Origin: Pleurostoma richardsiae
Taxonomy: Eukaryota > Ascomycota > Sordariomycetes > Calosphaeriales > Pleurostomataceae
Length of the DNA stretch: 64,000 bases
Direction: 5' to 3'
Assembly (NCBI GenBank): GCA_030052745.1
Contig: JANBVO010000050.1
Span: 189,985 to 253,984 of the forward strand
Below, piece by piece: positions 22,872-34,475 of the stretch. The translations under genes were made by a program, and so were the position numbers. Below the pieces are notes generated by a model. It was not told where the DNA came from, made no database searches, and worked only from the letters and a program-made list of their open reading frames with translations. Position 1 is the stretch's first letter, and the number at the start of each line of letters is the position of its first letter.

Positions 22872-24641
22872 TTACACTCTGTGTGACGATGACCGGCGTA
22901 GACCCCCAAGACTCTCCACAGGCGGTCTGACAGTCACGGTTGACGACCGTCTCGAAGACCTCCACTCGTAAGCCCTCGACCTAACAGCACCGGCGCAAGT
23001 CGCCCAGTCCATCCTCTTCATGAACCCGCACTCTATGATCCCAACCACGGCCATGCCGATAGCGAGTCCGATCCAGACACCATCGAGTCCCCAGTGAGGG
23101 GAGCCGAGTTCGAGCCATAGGGCCAGGGGCACCGCGGCCAGGTAATTTACGCCGAACACTGTCCACCCGGCAATGTCTTGCCGACCAAGACCGCGCAGCG
23201 TGCCGTTGCACCCGCAGATGATGGCGTCAACAATCTGTGTCACCGCTACGGCAAGCATAGACCCGGCTGCGATACGTCGGACAACCAGGTCGTTCGTGAA
23301 CAGCGCAGGGAGCTGATAACGCAGGCACAGTAGAAAGACCCCATCGAAGACGCCGATGGCGACAAAGACTACGGCATACAGCTTTGCCACCCTTCGGGCC
23401 GCATCTACTAGCCCGGCGCCGATGAAGTGCCCAATCCTCGTGCTGATAGCAACGCTGACTGAGAAGGGGATGTGCCACATCACGTCGGACACCGTCGTGA
23501 GGACAGTCTGCGCAGCCAGGTGATCGGTGCTGATGTAGCTTGTGCTGAAGGTCGCGATCTCGAAAGCCGACCACTCCGCCAGGTTGACCGCCGTGCCAGC
23601 AAGCGACAGCTTGAACGTCGGGCCCCAATGGCGGAACGCCTGGCTGGAGAATCCTCCCCAGCACACGTGGGAGGACTTCCGGAAGACAATATAGACGAGC
23701 AAAAGGATAGGCCGCAGGTCGTTCGTGACGGCTGCACCCAGTGCCGCCCCATTGAGCCCTAGGCCGAGCTTTATAGCGAACCACCAGCTCAAGAAGGCGT
23801 TGACGGGGGTGCATATGACCAGAACGACAAGCCCGGGGGTGAAGTCTCCCTGGGCCTGCAGAAACCGCTTGAGGGCTTCGAAGGCAGCGTATCCCGGCAT
23901 GCCGATCAGGCTCACCTGGAGAAACGACCCGGCCTTGAGGGCCAGCTCGGGCTGCTTGACGAGGAAGCCCAGCATCCACGGCGAGCATCCCCAGATCGCG
24001 CCGACGGGGACCAGGGCCAGAGCCATGAGCGCGAGCATGCACTGGACGTGCAGGCCGACCTGCGTCAGGTGGCCGGACCCGTAGGCCTGCGCGCACAGCG
24101 TGTCGAGGGCGGTGGCCATGCCCTCAAAGATGTCGAGGCCGATGATGTCCATGGTGGTCAGACCGATGCTGGCGGCGGCGAGGTCGTCGGCGCTCAGGTG
24201 GCCGGCGACGAAGGTGGTGGTGACGCTGTAGGTGTACTGCAGCAGGTAAGTGGCGATGAGGGGGGCGGAGTATCTCGATAGAATGCCCAGCTCCAGCCTC
24301 AAGCTCAACTTCGACTGGCCTTTCAGCCGCCGTTTCACGGGGTGGCTGTCGTCCGAGTCATCCGAGTCGGTCGAGTCCCCCTGGCCGGAGAACAGGGGGG
24401 TGTTCTCGCCGGGCGAGTAGGTTTCACTTGAAGATGTGTCATCGTCAGATTCCATGTGCGTGTGAAAAATATAAGAAAAGTTGATTCTCTCAGAATCAGA
24501 ATCAACAGCGAGCAGCCGGCCTATCGATACATGGAGTGAAGAAGAGCGGTAAAGCAGGTGGTCAGGGCGAAGGGACGGTAACGTGGAAGGATCAGGTGAT
24601 TGAACCCTTTCCGGCACGGCGTCTGCGGAAGAATCCACCAT
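22872..24641 (-). CDS. MATE-family multidrug/toxin extrusion transporter
   Basis: A single exon of 589 codons from ATG 24641 (context gtcATGg); an internal ATG at 24455 would remove 62 residues. An acidic Ser/Asp-rich N-terminus (SDSTDSDDSDDSHPVKRR) precedes twelve membrane segments. Two-fold MATE marks are visible: LDTLCAQAYGSG in the first half, the hallmark fungal/plant motif, and VSVAISTRIGHFIGAG at the matching site of the second half. Such proteins are cation-coupled exporters of organic compounds, at plasma membrane or vacuole. The C-terminus is basic and Ser-rich, possibly phosphorylated. Confidence 0.85.
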   Translation of the reverse strand: MVDSSADAVPERVQSPDPSTLPSLRPDHLLYRSSSLHVSIGRLLAVDSDSERINFSYIFHTHMESDDDTSSSETYSPGENTPLFSGQGDSTDSDDSDDSHPVKRRLKGQSKLSLRLELGILSRYSAPLIATYLLQYTYSVTTTFVAGHLSADDLAAASIGLTTMDIIGLDIFEGMATALDTLCAQAYGSGHLTQVGLHVQCMLALMALALVPVGAIWGCSPWMLGFLVKQPELALKAGSFLQVSLIGMPGYAAFEALKRFLQAQGDFTPGLVVLVICTPVNAFLSWWFAIKLGLGLNGAALGAAVTNDLRPILLLVYIVFRKSSHVCWGGFSSQAFRHWGPTFKLSLAGTAVNLAEWSAFEIATFSTSYISTDHLAAQTVLTTVSDVMWHIPFSVSVAISTRIGHFIGAGLVDAARRVAKLYAVVFVAIGVFDGVFLLCLRYQLPALFTNDLVVRRIAAGSMLAVAVTQIVDAIICGCNGTLRGLGRQDIAGWTVFGVNYLAAVPLALWLELGSPHWGLDGVWIGLAIGMAVVGIIECGFMKRMDWATCAGAVRSRAYEWRSSRRSSTVTVRPPVESLGGLRRSSSHRV

Positions 24642-27453
24642 GACGTAACATGGAAGATTCCCGCCCCAAGTGCTGTAATCGCTGATTTAATAATCACTTT
24701 ATTAGTTTATACAATTGTGACCTGGTGATTCGTCTGGTAATATTTTAAAGGCCGAATAGTATACGTTTATTTGTACTTGCAGAGAAAGAAGCAAGTTATA
24801 GGAGTGCTAGGTGGCGGGGATGGATGCGCTGCCGTACTCGTTTCCACATACACAATACTAGGAACAGCAGCAAGAAGCCACTGGCCCTTGGAACCAGGGT
24901 GTTGACATTGAGAACGTGGGCACCGAGGTCGAGAACAAGACCCAAAAAGGAGCACTGCAAGCTATACTGTTACCAAACTCTTCGTCAGAGAGGGGTGCGG
25001 CACCATGATAACTAAACATAGCCATGGGGTTAATAAGAAAACATAGCTACCCGTGGGGACGTTGAATGAGAACTACGCAAACCGGTCCACAAGAGCCGAG
25101 ATTTCCTGCGGCATGCCGCATACCTGATTACCAGCCTCGAGCGCTTCCACAAGAGTTTGAACGCCAATTCACCGTTTGCGTGTCTGAGGCTGCTGCTGAG
25201 AACGAGACGCTTCCCTTCGGAATGCGAAAGGCTTCAATGACCACGGCGTTGGGAGCGGAACCGCCTGCCGCGCGCGGATGGCAAAGGAGGATCGGAATAT
25301 CCAGAGAAGTCGGCGCGAGAGACCATCATCGGCAGGGATTCATTTTCGTCTGGCATACACAGTCCTGATGGATTTGGGTTGAGATTGCCTGTTTCTGCGG
25401 TCTCATGATTTACTTTGACAGGATAACAACAATACCCATGCACTTTCGTCGATACGATCATCTGCTCTGCAGCAAGCATAAGCACGCTATACCCACAGAT
25501 CACTTCCTATGCTACTTCGCCCTGAGAGAATCGGTCAAGCGCGCATGGACCGATGGATACTAGGAAGCAGGCTCCGTCTGCCACAGCGAGCAGGGGGGCT
25601 GGCTCCACTGGATTCCACTGAGAGGGTTTCTTCGATTTGCTAATTTTAGGTGTGTCAACCCGCAAGCACTTCTAGCGCTATATTTCTCGTTCAGTGGTGA
25701 AATCGTTCTAGTCTACTCGAGGCATACAAGGTAAGGTAGTGTGGACTGCTCCTCAAGTTGGCTTTCCCTATACAAGCGATACTCATGTGATAAATCAGTG
25801 AGCCATCATGGATATTCAGGACACTCCGTCGATATCACCCCATGCTGTCCATGAAGGTCTTGTATGGTGGTGTCCCTGTCCCATCATGAGAGTACCAGTT
25901 ATCATGTTCTCACCGTCCCGTCCTAACCATCTTCGTGAGTGGCCAGGTTACATCGCTTTAGAAACAGTACTTCCCTAGGTAGTTTACAGATGAATCATGA
26001 AAAATCGTAATGCAGTGGATAAGCAAATTCGCTGGAAGAGTGCTCTCCTCGCCGGGATGGCGGCTCCCCTCCCGCACTGAGCATTGATACCGGTCAAATA
26101 GACTGGGGGTGGGGACAGTGGAAACAGCCAGTGGTTAATTATACATACGTCAAATGATCCCGCAGGCCCTAGGGCGGTCCCACACAGACAAGATAAGACA
26201 GAAGCTGGGGTCGCGACGGCGAATAGGCTGCTCAACAGTATCAAACTTCCCCATCCGTGTTGTAGAAGCTAGTGCCGTCCTGGGAACAGGGAACGGCCCG
26301 CCTGCAGTTTGCGGCAGCTACTCCGTAGACAAGTATGACACTACCCCACGGGGCTGGACCGTATTGGGGGGAGTCAGGAGCGGACCGCGTCTAGAACTTC
26401 CACCGTGAATCCTGCGTTCTTCAAGACCCGGACTCTTGCGGAACCTGGTTCCGTCATGTTCGCTGTTTATATCCCATCCCTGCTAGATGTCATACCGTCA
26501 ACCTCATTGGCTCCAGTGGGCGGCCACGGGTGTCGTCGGTAACGTGCTTCGCTTGTTTCCGCGCCCGCTCGCCGATATCGTGCGTGACGTTCAGAGGTTA
26601 CCTTTTGAGCCGTACCAAAGCTAGCCCTGCGCCTCTCTCAATTATGTATGCAGAAGCGAAGGAACGTTTTGAACGGAGCGGGCCGAGCAACACGACATGC
26701 CTGGATTTGCTCTTCGTGACTGACATGAGGGAGAGTCCCGACAACAAGACGCAGATTCCGGTTCCGGATGATAAAACCTGGAGAAAGTCCATCAATTCTT
26801 ATCATGGCAGACAGTGGTAGATATTAGCTCTAGCTCCCTTTGAGAAGCTCTATGTTGTAATACCCGACCTAGGTAGGTAAGGTGGTTAATGTAGCTCCGG
26901 ACGCCTTCCTCCAACTCTGCCACACCTATCGACAAACTCTGCAGGATCTCACGATGTGCCCTCGCCATGTGCTACCACATCTGTTCAAGGTGGCATTGCT
27001 AGCGCTGCCAAGAACAATAGTCTCCAGCTCGTAAGTTGCTGGGTTGAGCAAGACTTCATTGTTTTCCTCGTGTGACTTCTACGGTATGCTATGCTGCCTC
27101 TGGTGAGAGCATCCATTGGGAAGAAAGGGCAGAAAGGGAGATAGTCGACCTAGCCCAATCCGTAGGATAACGGGCCGAGCAGTATTCCATTCTTATCATC
27201 CAACCCTGGTTTTAGTCTTACGTTATCATGTGCTTGCCGGCTTCGACGACGGCGTCCACCGAAGAAGGGAAAGCCTTTGGGTCAATGGCATGATGGCCAT
27301 CTCGATCACCTGTGGCGAGGCCGCAGCAGAATGGGTATAAGAGCCAGGCAGGCTATCAGAGGCTGTCTCGGTGGCTACTCTATCGCTCCCTCGCACCGTT
27401 TCACCGTTTGTTCACTTCCTAGGAGTAGACTGAGTGGCCACATATCGTTTAAA
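24642..27453. other. 2.8-kb stretch without a recognisable gene
   Basis: The A+T-rich start (24660-24780) is the MATE upstream region. Beyond it only ORFs below 100 codons without motifs occur on either strand. No repeat match to other parts of the window was noticed. Confidence 0.4.
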
Positions 27454-30107
27454 ATGAAGAGCCTCTCACAGGCTTGGGTCATCGCGGCCATCGCATATAC
27501 TGTCCGGGCTTGCATTGAGGCTCATACGTACTTCGAAGGCAGCTTTGTCCAAGATGACCGCCTGACGATGCAGGTTTGGGTCAACGAACAGTTGATCTGC
27601 TCCTTCACGGACGGTGTTTACCTGTCGACGAACGAGTCGCAATTCTGCGCACGGAACTCGGACGGCGCAGGGTCAGGGTGCGCCGCTGGATACAGCTTTT
27701 GCGTGACGGAATGGGGCAGATCGGCGACATTCAACTACTACGGTACTGTAACCCATCGGTCCCACCGGGGCAGCGGGTGCGTTGGGCTCTTGCTGACAGG
27801 ACCCGGCAGAGAACAACGAGGTGGCCTGGACCATAGACCTCGCGTCTTATGATTTCGATTCGGATGTGATAGAGGATTGTCTCTGCAAGGACGACGGGGA
27901 AGAAGCATCGTGCTTGAAATGCCCGATGACGGAATCTGTCTTGACATCGTCGCAACCATGTACCAATGCCATTCAGCCAGAGCTGTGCGACTACAAGGCT
28001 GAATGCGGCAAGACCGGACTGTCCGACGACCCGGCGGACATGAAAGGCCTTACCCCTTTTCCTTATCTTTCCTCTAAGCTCATGATTGTCGGCGACTCCA
28101 TCTCGCACGGCACGGAATACGACTGGGTAAGTGCTCTATAACGAGACGGCAAGAACAGGAGCGGACAGCAGACGTTGACTTCCATACGTACAGACATGGC
28201 GGTATAGACTGTGGCAGTGGCGTACGTCTTAACCCGAACTCCTGTTAACTCTTTGCAACAGACCAATGTCATAACTCATGACCGACAGTGCAGGATCAGG
28301 GTTATGACGTGCAATTCGTTGGCCCCTACGCCGGGACTCACGGTCCTCTCCCACCGTCTGAGGCGCTGCCGGACCCTCCTCTCCTCCCTGGCGAGACCGC
28401 CGCGGAAGAGACCATCGTCACCGGCCTGTATGCCCCGGGTGTACCAGGCGAGTTCGGGGCCACCGGCCATGCAGCGTGGTGGGGCCGCCAGGCACATCAA
28501 GACGTAGACCAGATCCAGGGCTGGGTCGAGACGTACCAGCCGGACTACGTCCTCCTTCTGCTGGGCTTCAACGATCTCGGCTGGTTTGTCAACGGCCCGG
28601 ACGGCCTTATCGACGACATGGACCTGATCGTCTCGCGTGCGCGCGCCGCAAAGCCGGACGTGAATCTACTGGTCGGCAATGTCGTCCAGCGCTCCTTCAT
28701 CGGTGGCCGAGAGGACCTTGTCGAGAATACCATCACTTACAACAACGATCTCCTAACGGCTGTATTGGTTTGGAAGATCGGCAGCAGCTCCTCCGCCATC
28801 AGCTACGTCGACGTGGCGGGCAACTATGCCTGCAGCCCCGACTCCTGCACTGACGGCTACGACGGTCTCCATCCCGCCGCCATAGGCGAGTTTCACATCG
28901 CGCAGGAGTTCGCCAACGTCCTAAGGGACGACTTCAAAATCCTCGGCTCGGACTTCTCGGTGCCTACGCCGCCAGCACGCGCGATCGTACCGCCGAGTGG
29001 CTTCGCCGTGCAGGCGGTTCCCGAGGGCATCTTGTCGAGCTGGAGCCAGGTCCACAACGCCCGTGGCTATAACATACGGATGAGACTGGAAGGTATGACG
29101 GACTGGTGGTCGTCGGGCGCCGTCTACCCCTCGACGTGGGCGAGTTATTTTACATGGTGCCTGTCAGGTGCGTTCTCCCGCTCTCTCCCGCACGGCCAAC
29201 CCTTCACTGTTCCCATCACCATTAGAGACCCCATGCCGGCTCCAACTGACAGGTACGTGGCGGTACAGACCAGACCTGGGAGGTCCAGGTGCAGACCACG
29301 GGCGACTTCGAATCGACGACAGACTGGACGGGCAGCGGGTTCGCCACGTGCAACCCGCAGACGTCCCAGGGGCCAGACAACATCGTCGTCAAACCCAGCG
29401 GTAGTGACAGCGTCATAGTTAGCTGGGACGCCGTCTCGGGCTACTCCGTCAACCGCTACGAGGTCATCGTGTGGGACAAGGACACCGACGGCGCCTTCAT
29501 CCAGGGCTACGGGGTCGCGGGGACAAGCTACACTGTGACCGGCCTCAACGCGGACCACGACTACGGCGTCTGGGTCGCGACGTGGGTGAACCTCGCCGAC
29601 GGCAACGACGCGGGCGGCCTCCCCGCCTCCGCGAGGGACGTCATCGTCGGTGAGGGCGCGCCCTCGTCGGCACCGTCGAGCCTTGGTGTTGTTAATTTGG
29701 ACCCCACGACCGTGCAGCTCACATGGGAGGCCGCCAGCGGCCCGGTGGCCGGGTACGCCATCTACTACCGCAGCCTCCTCGACAGCACGCTGCAGGGCGA
29801 GCTCGGCACAACGGCAAGCATCAGCCAGGGGATCGCGTACCTGTACCCGGGCACCTGGCACTACGAGTTCTGCGTGACGGCCTACAACGGCAACCTCGAG
29901 TCCACGTGCACCGCCTGGGTCAACCCCCCGGTCTACCCCGGGTACAGGAGGCGCGCGATGGCGGAGGCCGCGAACGGGACTGACAGCGACATGCTCAGTC
30001 CCCTGCAGGGCAACACCACGAGCCTCCTCTACAACCCCAAGATCCAGAAGCTCTGGGATCTGCAGATACAGAATGCGACTGCTCTGGCGCCCTCAACGCC
30101 ATATTAG
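27454..30107 (+). CDS. secreted SGNH hydrolase with fibronectin type III repeats
   Basis: Five exons: 27454-27742, 27810-28126, 28194-28221, 28289-29167, 29269-30107; 783 aa. The N-terminus (MKSLSQAWVIAAIAYTVRA) is a signal peptide. Residues ~20-200 form a Cys-rich domain I do not recognise. The esterase domain shows block I IVGDSISHG (Ser), block III LLGFNDLGWFVNGP and block V DGLHP (Asp/His), the SGNH/GDSL triad. The 28-nt third exon encodes TWRYRLWQW. About three Fn3-like units follow (PPSGFAVQAVPEG..., PDNIVVKPSGSDSVIVSWDA..., PSSLGVVNLDPTTVQLTWEA...). The likely role is de-esterification of an extracellular polysaccharide or glycan. A shorter paralogue lies at 53.4 kb. Confidence 0.8.
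28194..28221 (+). other. 28-nt microexon of the SGNH hydrolase gene
   Basis: Flanked by ...TACGTACAG and GTACGT. It encodes TWRYRLWQW plus one base. The same motif is exonic and contiguous in the paralogue (DYTWRYRIWQWF), which proves the frame. Confidence 0.75.
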
Positions 30108-30388
30108 CCGGGGGATTGGCTAGGGGGCGACGCCAGTGACAGCAGGAGTGAGGAGGATGACTGGAGGATATCTAGATGACCGGAAACGCCATCCCCTAAT
30201 AGGACACAAGACAGACAAATCAGCCTTGATCACGAGAGCCCTACAGGTGCTGGAGAACCCAAGCCATACGTGGCCTCCGTGTGAGATTCGCGCCATGTAA
30301 AGCCGTAAGGGAATCGCGCCTGACAAATGTAGTCGGGATGTTGAAGCAGGCTTTGTTGCGATCCCGTGTAGCAATCAGGTATCGAAGG

Positions 30389-32300
30389 CTATTCTTGACC
30401 GGCGAGATTGCGTTTCGCAGTAGCAGTCGTGATGGGTGCGCCGTGCTGCAGTATGAATTCGTGAAAGACTTGAAGATCAAACTCTGCAGTACACTGCAGA
30501 TATTTTGAGCACCTTCCTTCCTCAGTGATGCTGGCCTCGATGATCCTCCTTGATATCAGGGCAAATTCCGGGGCGTACTTCGAGACGCCGAGCCAACCTT
30601 GCTGGTCAGGAGCAACCCGGTCCATGGCAACGGCCCACAGACGGTCCCACCGGTCTAAAGCGCGCAACAAGACTGAAGCAAAACTCTTTGGTAGCATATT
30701 GGTCCGATAGTTGAACAGGACAAACTGAAAGACTATTTCAGTGGAGAATTAGTAAGATATGCGCCCATGACTTGATGGCAGTTGAATACGCACCTCCAAT
30801 ACCAGAATAGAGATGCCAAACGGTCAGTCTTTGGTAAATTGCAGTCATGGCATCTGTCCACTCGTCTTCTAAGAGATCCGTCAAGAAATCCTTAACGCAG
30901 GGAGACTGTAAGACCAGCTCTCCTCTGTTCCGCTCCGCTTCAAAGCTGCTTGAGCAATTGGCATCCCACAGCTCATCTGGGCAAGGGAGATCGCCAGACA
31001 TCTCCGACACTGTCGTAGCCGGCGGGCTGTTGCATAAAAGAGCCATCAACGCATCGGTGAAGAAGACGCATGTGGTGAGTCTGATCCAGGACTCTCTGTG
31101 CACGAAGGCTTGCCAGTCGGCCGGCAGCGTTGGCGAGCAGAGCTTGGTGCTCAGCATGCCTCGTCTTCTTAACGCGTCGACTAGTGCCGGCTGTCGTTTA
31201 TTAGCGGATCTTCGGCGAGTGTCACTATCGTTGACGCTGACTTGGAGGACGACTATCAGGTAGGCGGCCTGGCACACCTCGAGAGCCAGGCGAGAGACGC
31301 TGGGACCAGGACAGTGCTTCAGCCGTCTGAAGATATATTTCTCCGCCAGTTGCTGTAGGGTCCCCACGATGGGAGTGTATTTCAATGACTCTGCCGATCT
31401 GTGGGAGTAGGCCGCGCCGCACAAGGCAATTGCCAAGAGCAGGCTCAGTTCCACCTTACTCGGGTCGAAAGTTGGCCAGTGTACTATCCTAGCCAGCAGC
31501 TGCCGCCTCCGAAAGAAGATCGTCAAGAGTCTGTGGAAATTGGCGCAGGTGAAGAACTGTTTGAAAGAATCCTGGTGCCCGACGTCGCTGAAGTCTGACT
31601 GGCCGTCGATTAGTTGCTGGAGGTCGACTTCCAGGCGATGGACTTGCGCCTCAAGGCCGTCGTTTGGAGTAGCAGACAGTGTTAGGGTCAAGTACTCAGA
31701 GCATCTGCCGTCGTCATACATGCCATCGTAATCCAAAGACATGCCGAGATATGGATCCATGAAACCCAAGAATAAAAGTTGCGGGTCGATCGTACCATTC
31801 CCTGCGCTGTTCACGGAAGACTGGTCCCAAGGGGCTGGTGTCGCCAGATCTCTTTCCGGCTCTCCAGCAGCAAGCACATCATTTATGAAATTGAACCTTG
31901 GGTCCGAGCAGTTGAGCAGGAAACGGAGGGCAGAGAGGCTCCCGCTAGGCTGTAGACGCTCTTTATCACGGCTCGATCCACCCAGGTGCGCCGGATCGGT
32001 GCAGAGGCGTCCGTAGGTGCAAGCCAGACTCCGGGAGGAGCATCGCTGGCACGGCAGCTTGGCATTGCACGAGACCTTGATGCGTGAGCATGCGTCACAG
32101 GCGCGCACTTTTCGACCACGTTTCGCGTCCGGCGGCAGAGGGCGGTCGCCCTTGGCCGGGCAGCTCCTTGTATGCCGCCGGGCGCCGTCAACACGGCCGA
32201 AGGTCCGGTTGCAGAAAGGGCATGCGTTCCGGCGGATTGGACTGGCGTGCGCAAATGGAAGACGACAAATCGAGCACTCGGAAGCATCCGGCGAAGCCAT
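30389..32300 (-). CDS. C2HC zinc finger plus Zn2Cys6 transcription factor
   Basis: Exons 32300-30794 and 30732-30389 give 616 aa; the 61-nt intron (GTGCGT...AATAG, ACTAAT branch) joins ...WHLYSGIG to VFQFVLFNYRTNMLPKS. The start MASPDASECS is chosen over an open upstream extension to 32531. The N-terminus has CSICRLPF and CPFCNRTFGRVDGARRHTRSC, a C2H2/C2HC-like finger. It is followed within 20 residues by CDACSRIKVSC-x5-CQRCSSRSLAC, a full Zn2Cys6 cluster with 2-6-5-2-6 spacing. A fungal-specific transcription factor domain follows (HWPTFDPSKVELSLLLAIALCGAAYS). The gene is divergent from the complex I-like gene over ~350 bp, suggesting but not proving a regulatory link. Confidence 0.8.
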
Positions 32301-32651
32301 TTCTCGGACGGAGGACGAACTCTGGAGTCGCGAGGAGTCGTTGACTTCAAGCAGGGGCCAGAAACAGATGATGAGGTTTTTTCCCGACGCTATAGAATCG
32401 GCACGGTGGGGCCATGACAGAAAGGGTGGTCCTGGATGGCCAAGCCCCCCTTCCCGTGTCTGAATACGGTGAGACGGTGTCGGTATCAAGGTCCGACAAT
32501 GTGTGAATTTCCCGACGCCCACCTCTAACACACCCGGAGCACCCGTTGTAGAGCCAATAAATAAGTCGAGGGTTGAGCATGATGATCAAGACTTCCTTGC
32601 TCCCTGAGTATTGGTCCTCGTGCGCAGAAGGGCGTGCAGACATTAGCCATC
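32301..32651. promoter_or_regulatory. divergent promoter region, regulator / complex I-like gene
   Basis: About 350 bp between divergent start codons. No palindrome of the CGG-N-CCG kind stood out. Confidence 0.35.
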
Positions 32652-33460
32652 ATGAGTCTCTTGAGGGCAACGAATCGTAAGTAAGGCACACTTCCATATC
32701 ATGCATCGCTCGTCACACTAGCTCACCAACCTCCACCAACAATGCAGCCAGGATCATGGCAGCAAGGCGTCACTTCACAGCAGCACGACTAATCTTCCAC
32801 CCAAGCTCGGTCACCTATTCCTACGCTCACGACCTCCGGCCCTACTCAGACGCGTCACTTGAGAAGACAGGGTCGACTACACGAGCTATATCTCGAGAAC
32901 TTAAACCAACCAATTTGGTAGACCACGTTCTGTACCAAAGCCCTTAATCCTACCAAGACCACGAAATACGAAGAAATTCTAACGGGAATTGTCTACAATA
33001 AAACAGGACCGGGATAGACCAACTTGTTAACTGGGCAAGGAATGGCTCTATGTGGCCGCTGTCGTTCGGCCTCGCGTGCTGCAGCGTCGAGATGATGCAC
33101 GTCTCGATGCCACGATACGACCAGGACCGCTTGGGCATCATCTTCCGCGCCTCGCCCCGCCAAGCCGACGTCATGATCGTCGCGGGCACCGTCACGAACA
33201 AGATGGCCACGGCGGTCCGGCAGTGCTACGACCAGATGCCCGACCCGAAGTGGGTGATCAGCATGGGCAGCTGCGCGAATAGCGGCGGATACTACCACTA
33301 CAGCTACAGCGTCGTCAGGGGCGTGGATCGGATCATACCCGTCGACATTTACGTGCCGGGCTGTCCCCCGACGTCTGAGGCGCTGCTGTATGGCATATTC
33401 CAGCTGCAGAACAAGATACGGCGGTCGAGGACAACTAGAATGTGGTACCGGAAAAAGTAG
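32652..33460 (+). CDS. complex I PSST/NDUFS7-like subunit, divergent copy
   Basis: Exons 32652-32676, 32748-32931 and 33007-33460 give 220 aa, the usual length for this mitochondrial subunit. The introns (71 and 75 nt) remove two in-frame TAAs. The N-terminus [18 protein letters not shown] resembles a presequence, followed by [20 protein letters not shown] and [18 protein letters not shown]. All four cysteines ligating 4Fe-4S cluster N2 are present: the CC pair, GSCA and PGCPP. The subunit carries N2 at the ubiquinone pocket. Several positions that I recall as nearly invariant are changed: CANSGG (usually CANGGG), RGVDRI (usually RGCDRI), NKMATAVRQ (usually NKMAPALRQ). This suggests a paralogue rather than the housekeeping gene. 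It lies between two regulators and next to a duplicated block. Confidence 0.8.
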
Positions 33461-33483
33461 TTATGTTGCTATGCTGGGCTGAA

Positions 33484-34078
33484 AAGAAACAGGTCATGAA
33501 AATTGGCTGCTGCAGACGGTAGTGGGATTGAGATAATTAGAATGGCATGTAGTATACACGATCCGGTTATAGTTTGCCTCCTCAGTTTATCTTGGCAAGA
33601 TTACAGGAGCTAGCACGTATTGCTTGATCTCGGAGTTGACGAGTGCCTCCTCCACTGTAGCAGATATTTACGTCGGAAACCTTTGCCTTATTCAGACCAG
33701 TAAAGGCTCGGAATGGAGTTGTGCGCGTGTGTGTATGTATGCCTGTGCAACTTGAGCATGAAAAACCACACAACCGGAAATCTTACTTAAACAAATATAG
33801 ATGCGCGGCTGATTTGTATGGACTCGTAGTGTTTGACATCTCCCGCCTTATGATTTCTTGGCTTTCGGCTCCCTAAACCTCCAGACAATAACCTCTAGAC
33901 AACAACCTCCTCTGCACACACAATATCTAGTGCCGCCCATTTCCGACGATATTTTCCGCCTATCGTCCTGACTACTGGACATCGACATAACCCTTAAGCG
34001 AACTCTGTTCTCCGTTGGCCTTGTGAAAATTCCTCAGAGCAAAGTACCCTGCAATGTAAGAGGGGTTAGAGGTTAATT
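33484..34078. repeat. duplicated block, copy A (uninterrupted)
   Basis: This sequence, starting just after the PSST-like stop codon, matches 41801-41940 plus 43799-44308, e.g. cctccagac near 33883 and gccgcccatttcc near 33935. In the other copy a transposon interrupts it at a TA corresponding to about 33627. Differences are largely C/T and G/A. No gene is recognised inside. Confidence 0.75.
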
Positions 34079-34475
34079 AACTTTACTACAAATTCCTAGT
34101 GACTCTTCGGGGAGAAGAAGACGGCAGAGCTTCTAGCTAGTATACGAGGGCCGAAATCTAGGCACGTCGCGACTCGGATTTCCTCTACTGCTAGACGCTC
34201 GGGGCATATCTTTGGGAGCTCAGAGCAATACATATATATATCATAAGCCCGGACGGCTTGCTCTCTTTGACATATATCATTATAGTCAAGATCTATGCTA
34301 CTATTGGCAGGTCCATTTGCCACAAAATGGTACCGAAGGAGGATACCGGAGGCATACACGCTGTGAGAGAGGAGAGAGAGACTCGACTACCAGGAGTAGA
34401 GGCTGCTGGTGCTATTTCTAAACCCGAAAATATACATACGTTGAGACGTACAGGTGTTGGCCGTTGTTAGAAAAC

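Noticed and set aside
30738-30793. Stop codon at 30738 as the end of the C2HC-Zn2Cys6 factor
   Set aside because: It lies in a GTGCGT...AATAG intron; the frame continues to 30389 after splicing.
14297-31000. Secondary-metabolite gene cluster
   Set aside because: Transporters, regulators and an SDR are present, but no polyketide synthase, peptide synthetase, terpene cyclase or P450 is seen in the window.
32756-32947. Separate 63-codon gene upstream of the complex I-like ORF
   Set aside because: It is exon 2 of the same gene; splicing at 32932/33006 joins it in phase to the conserved part.
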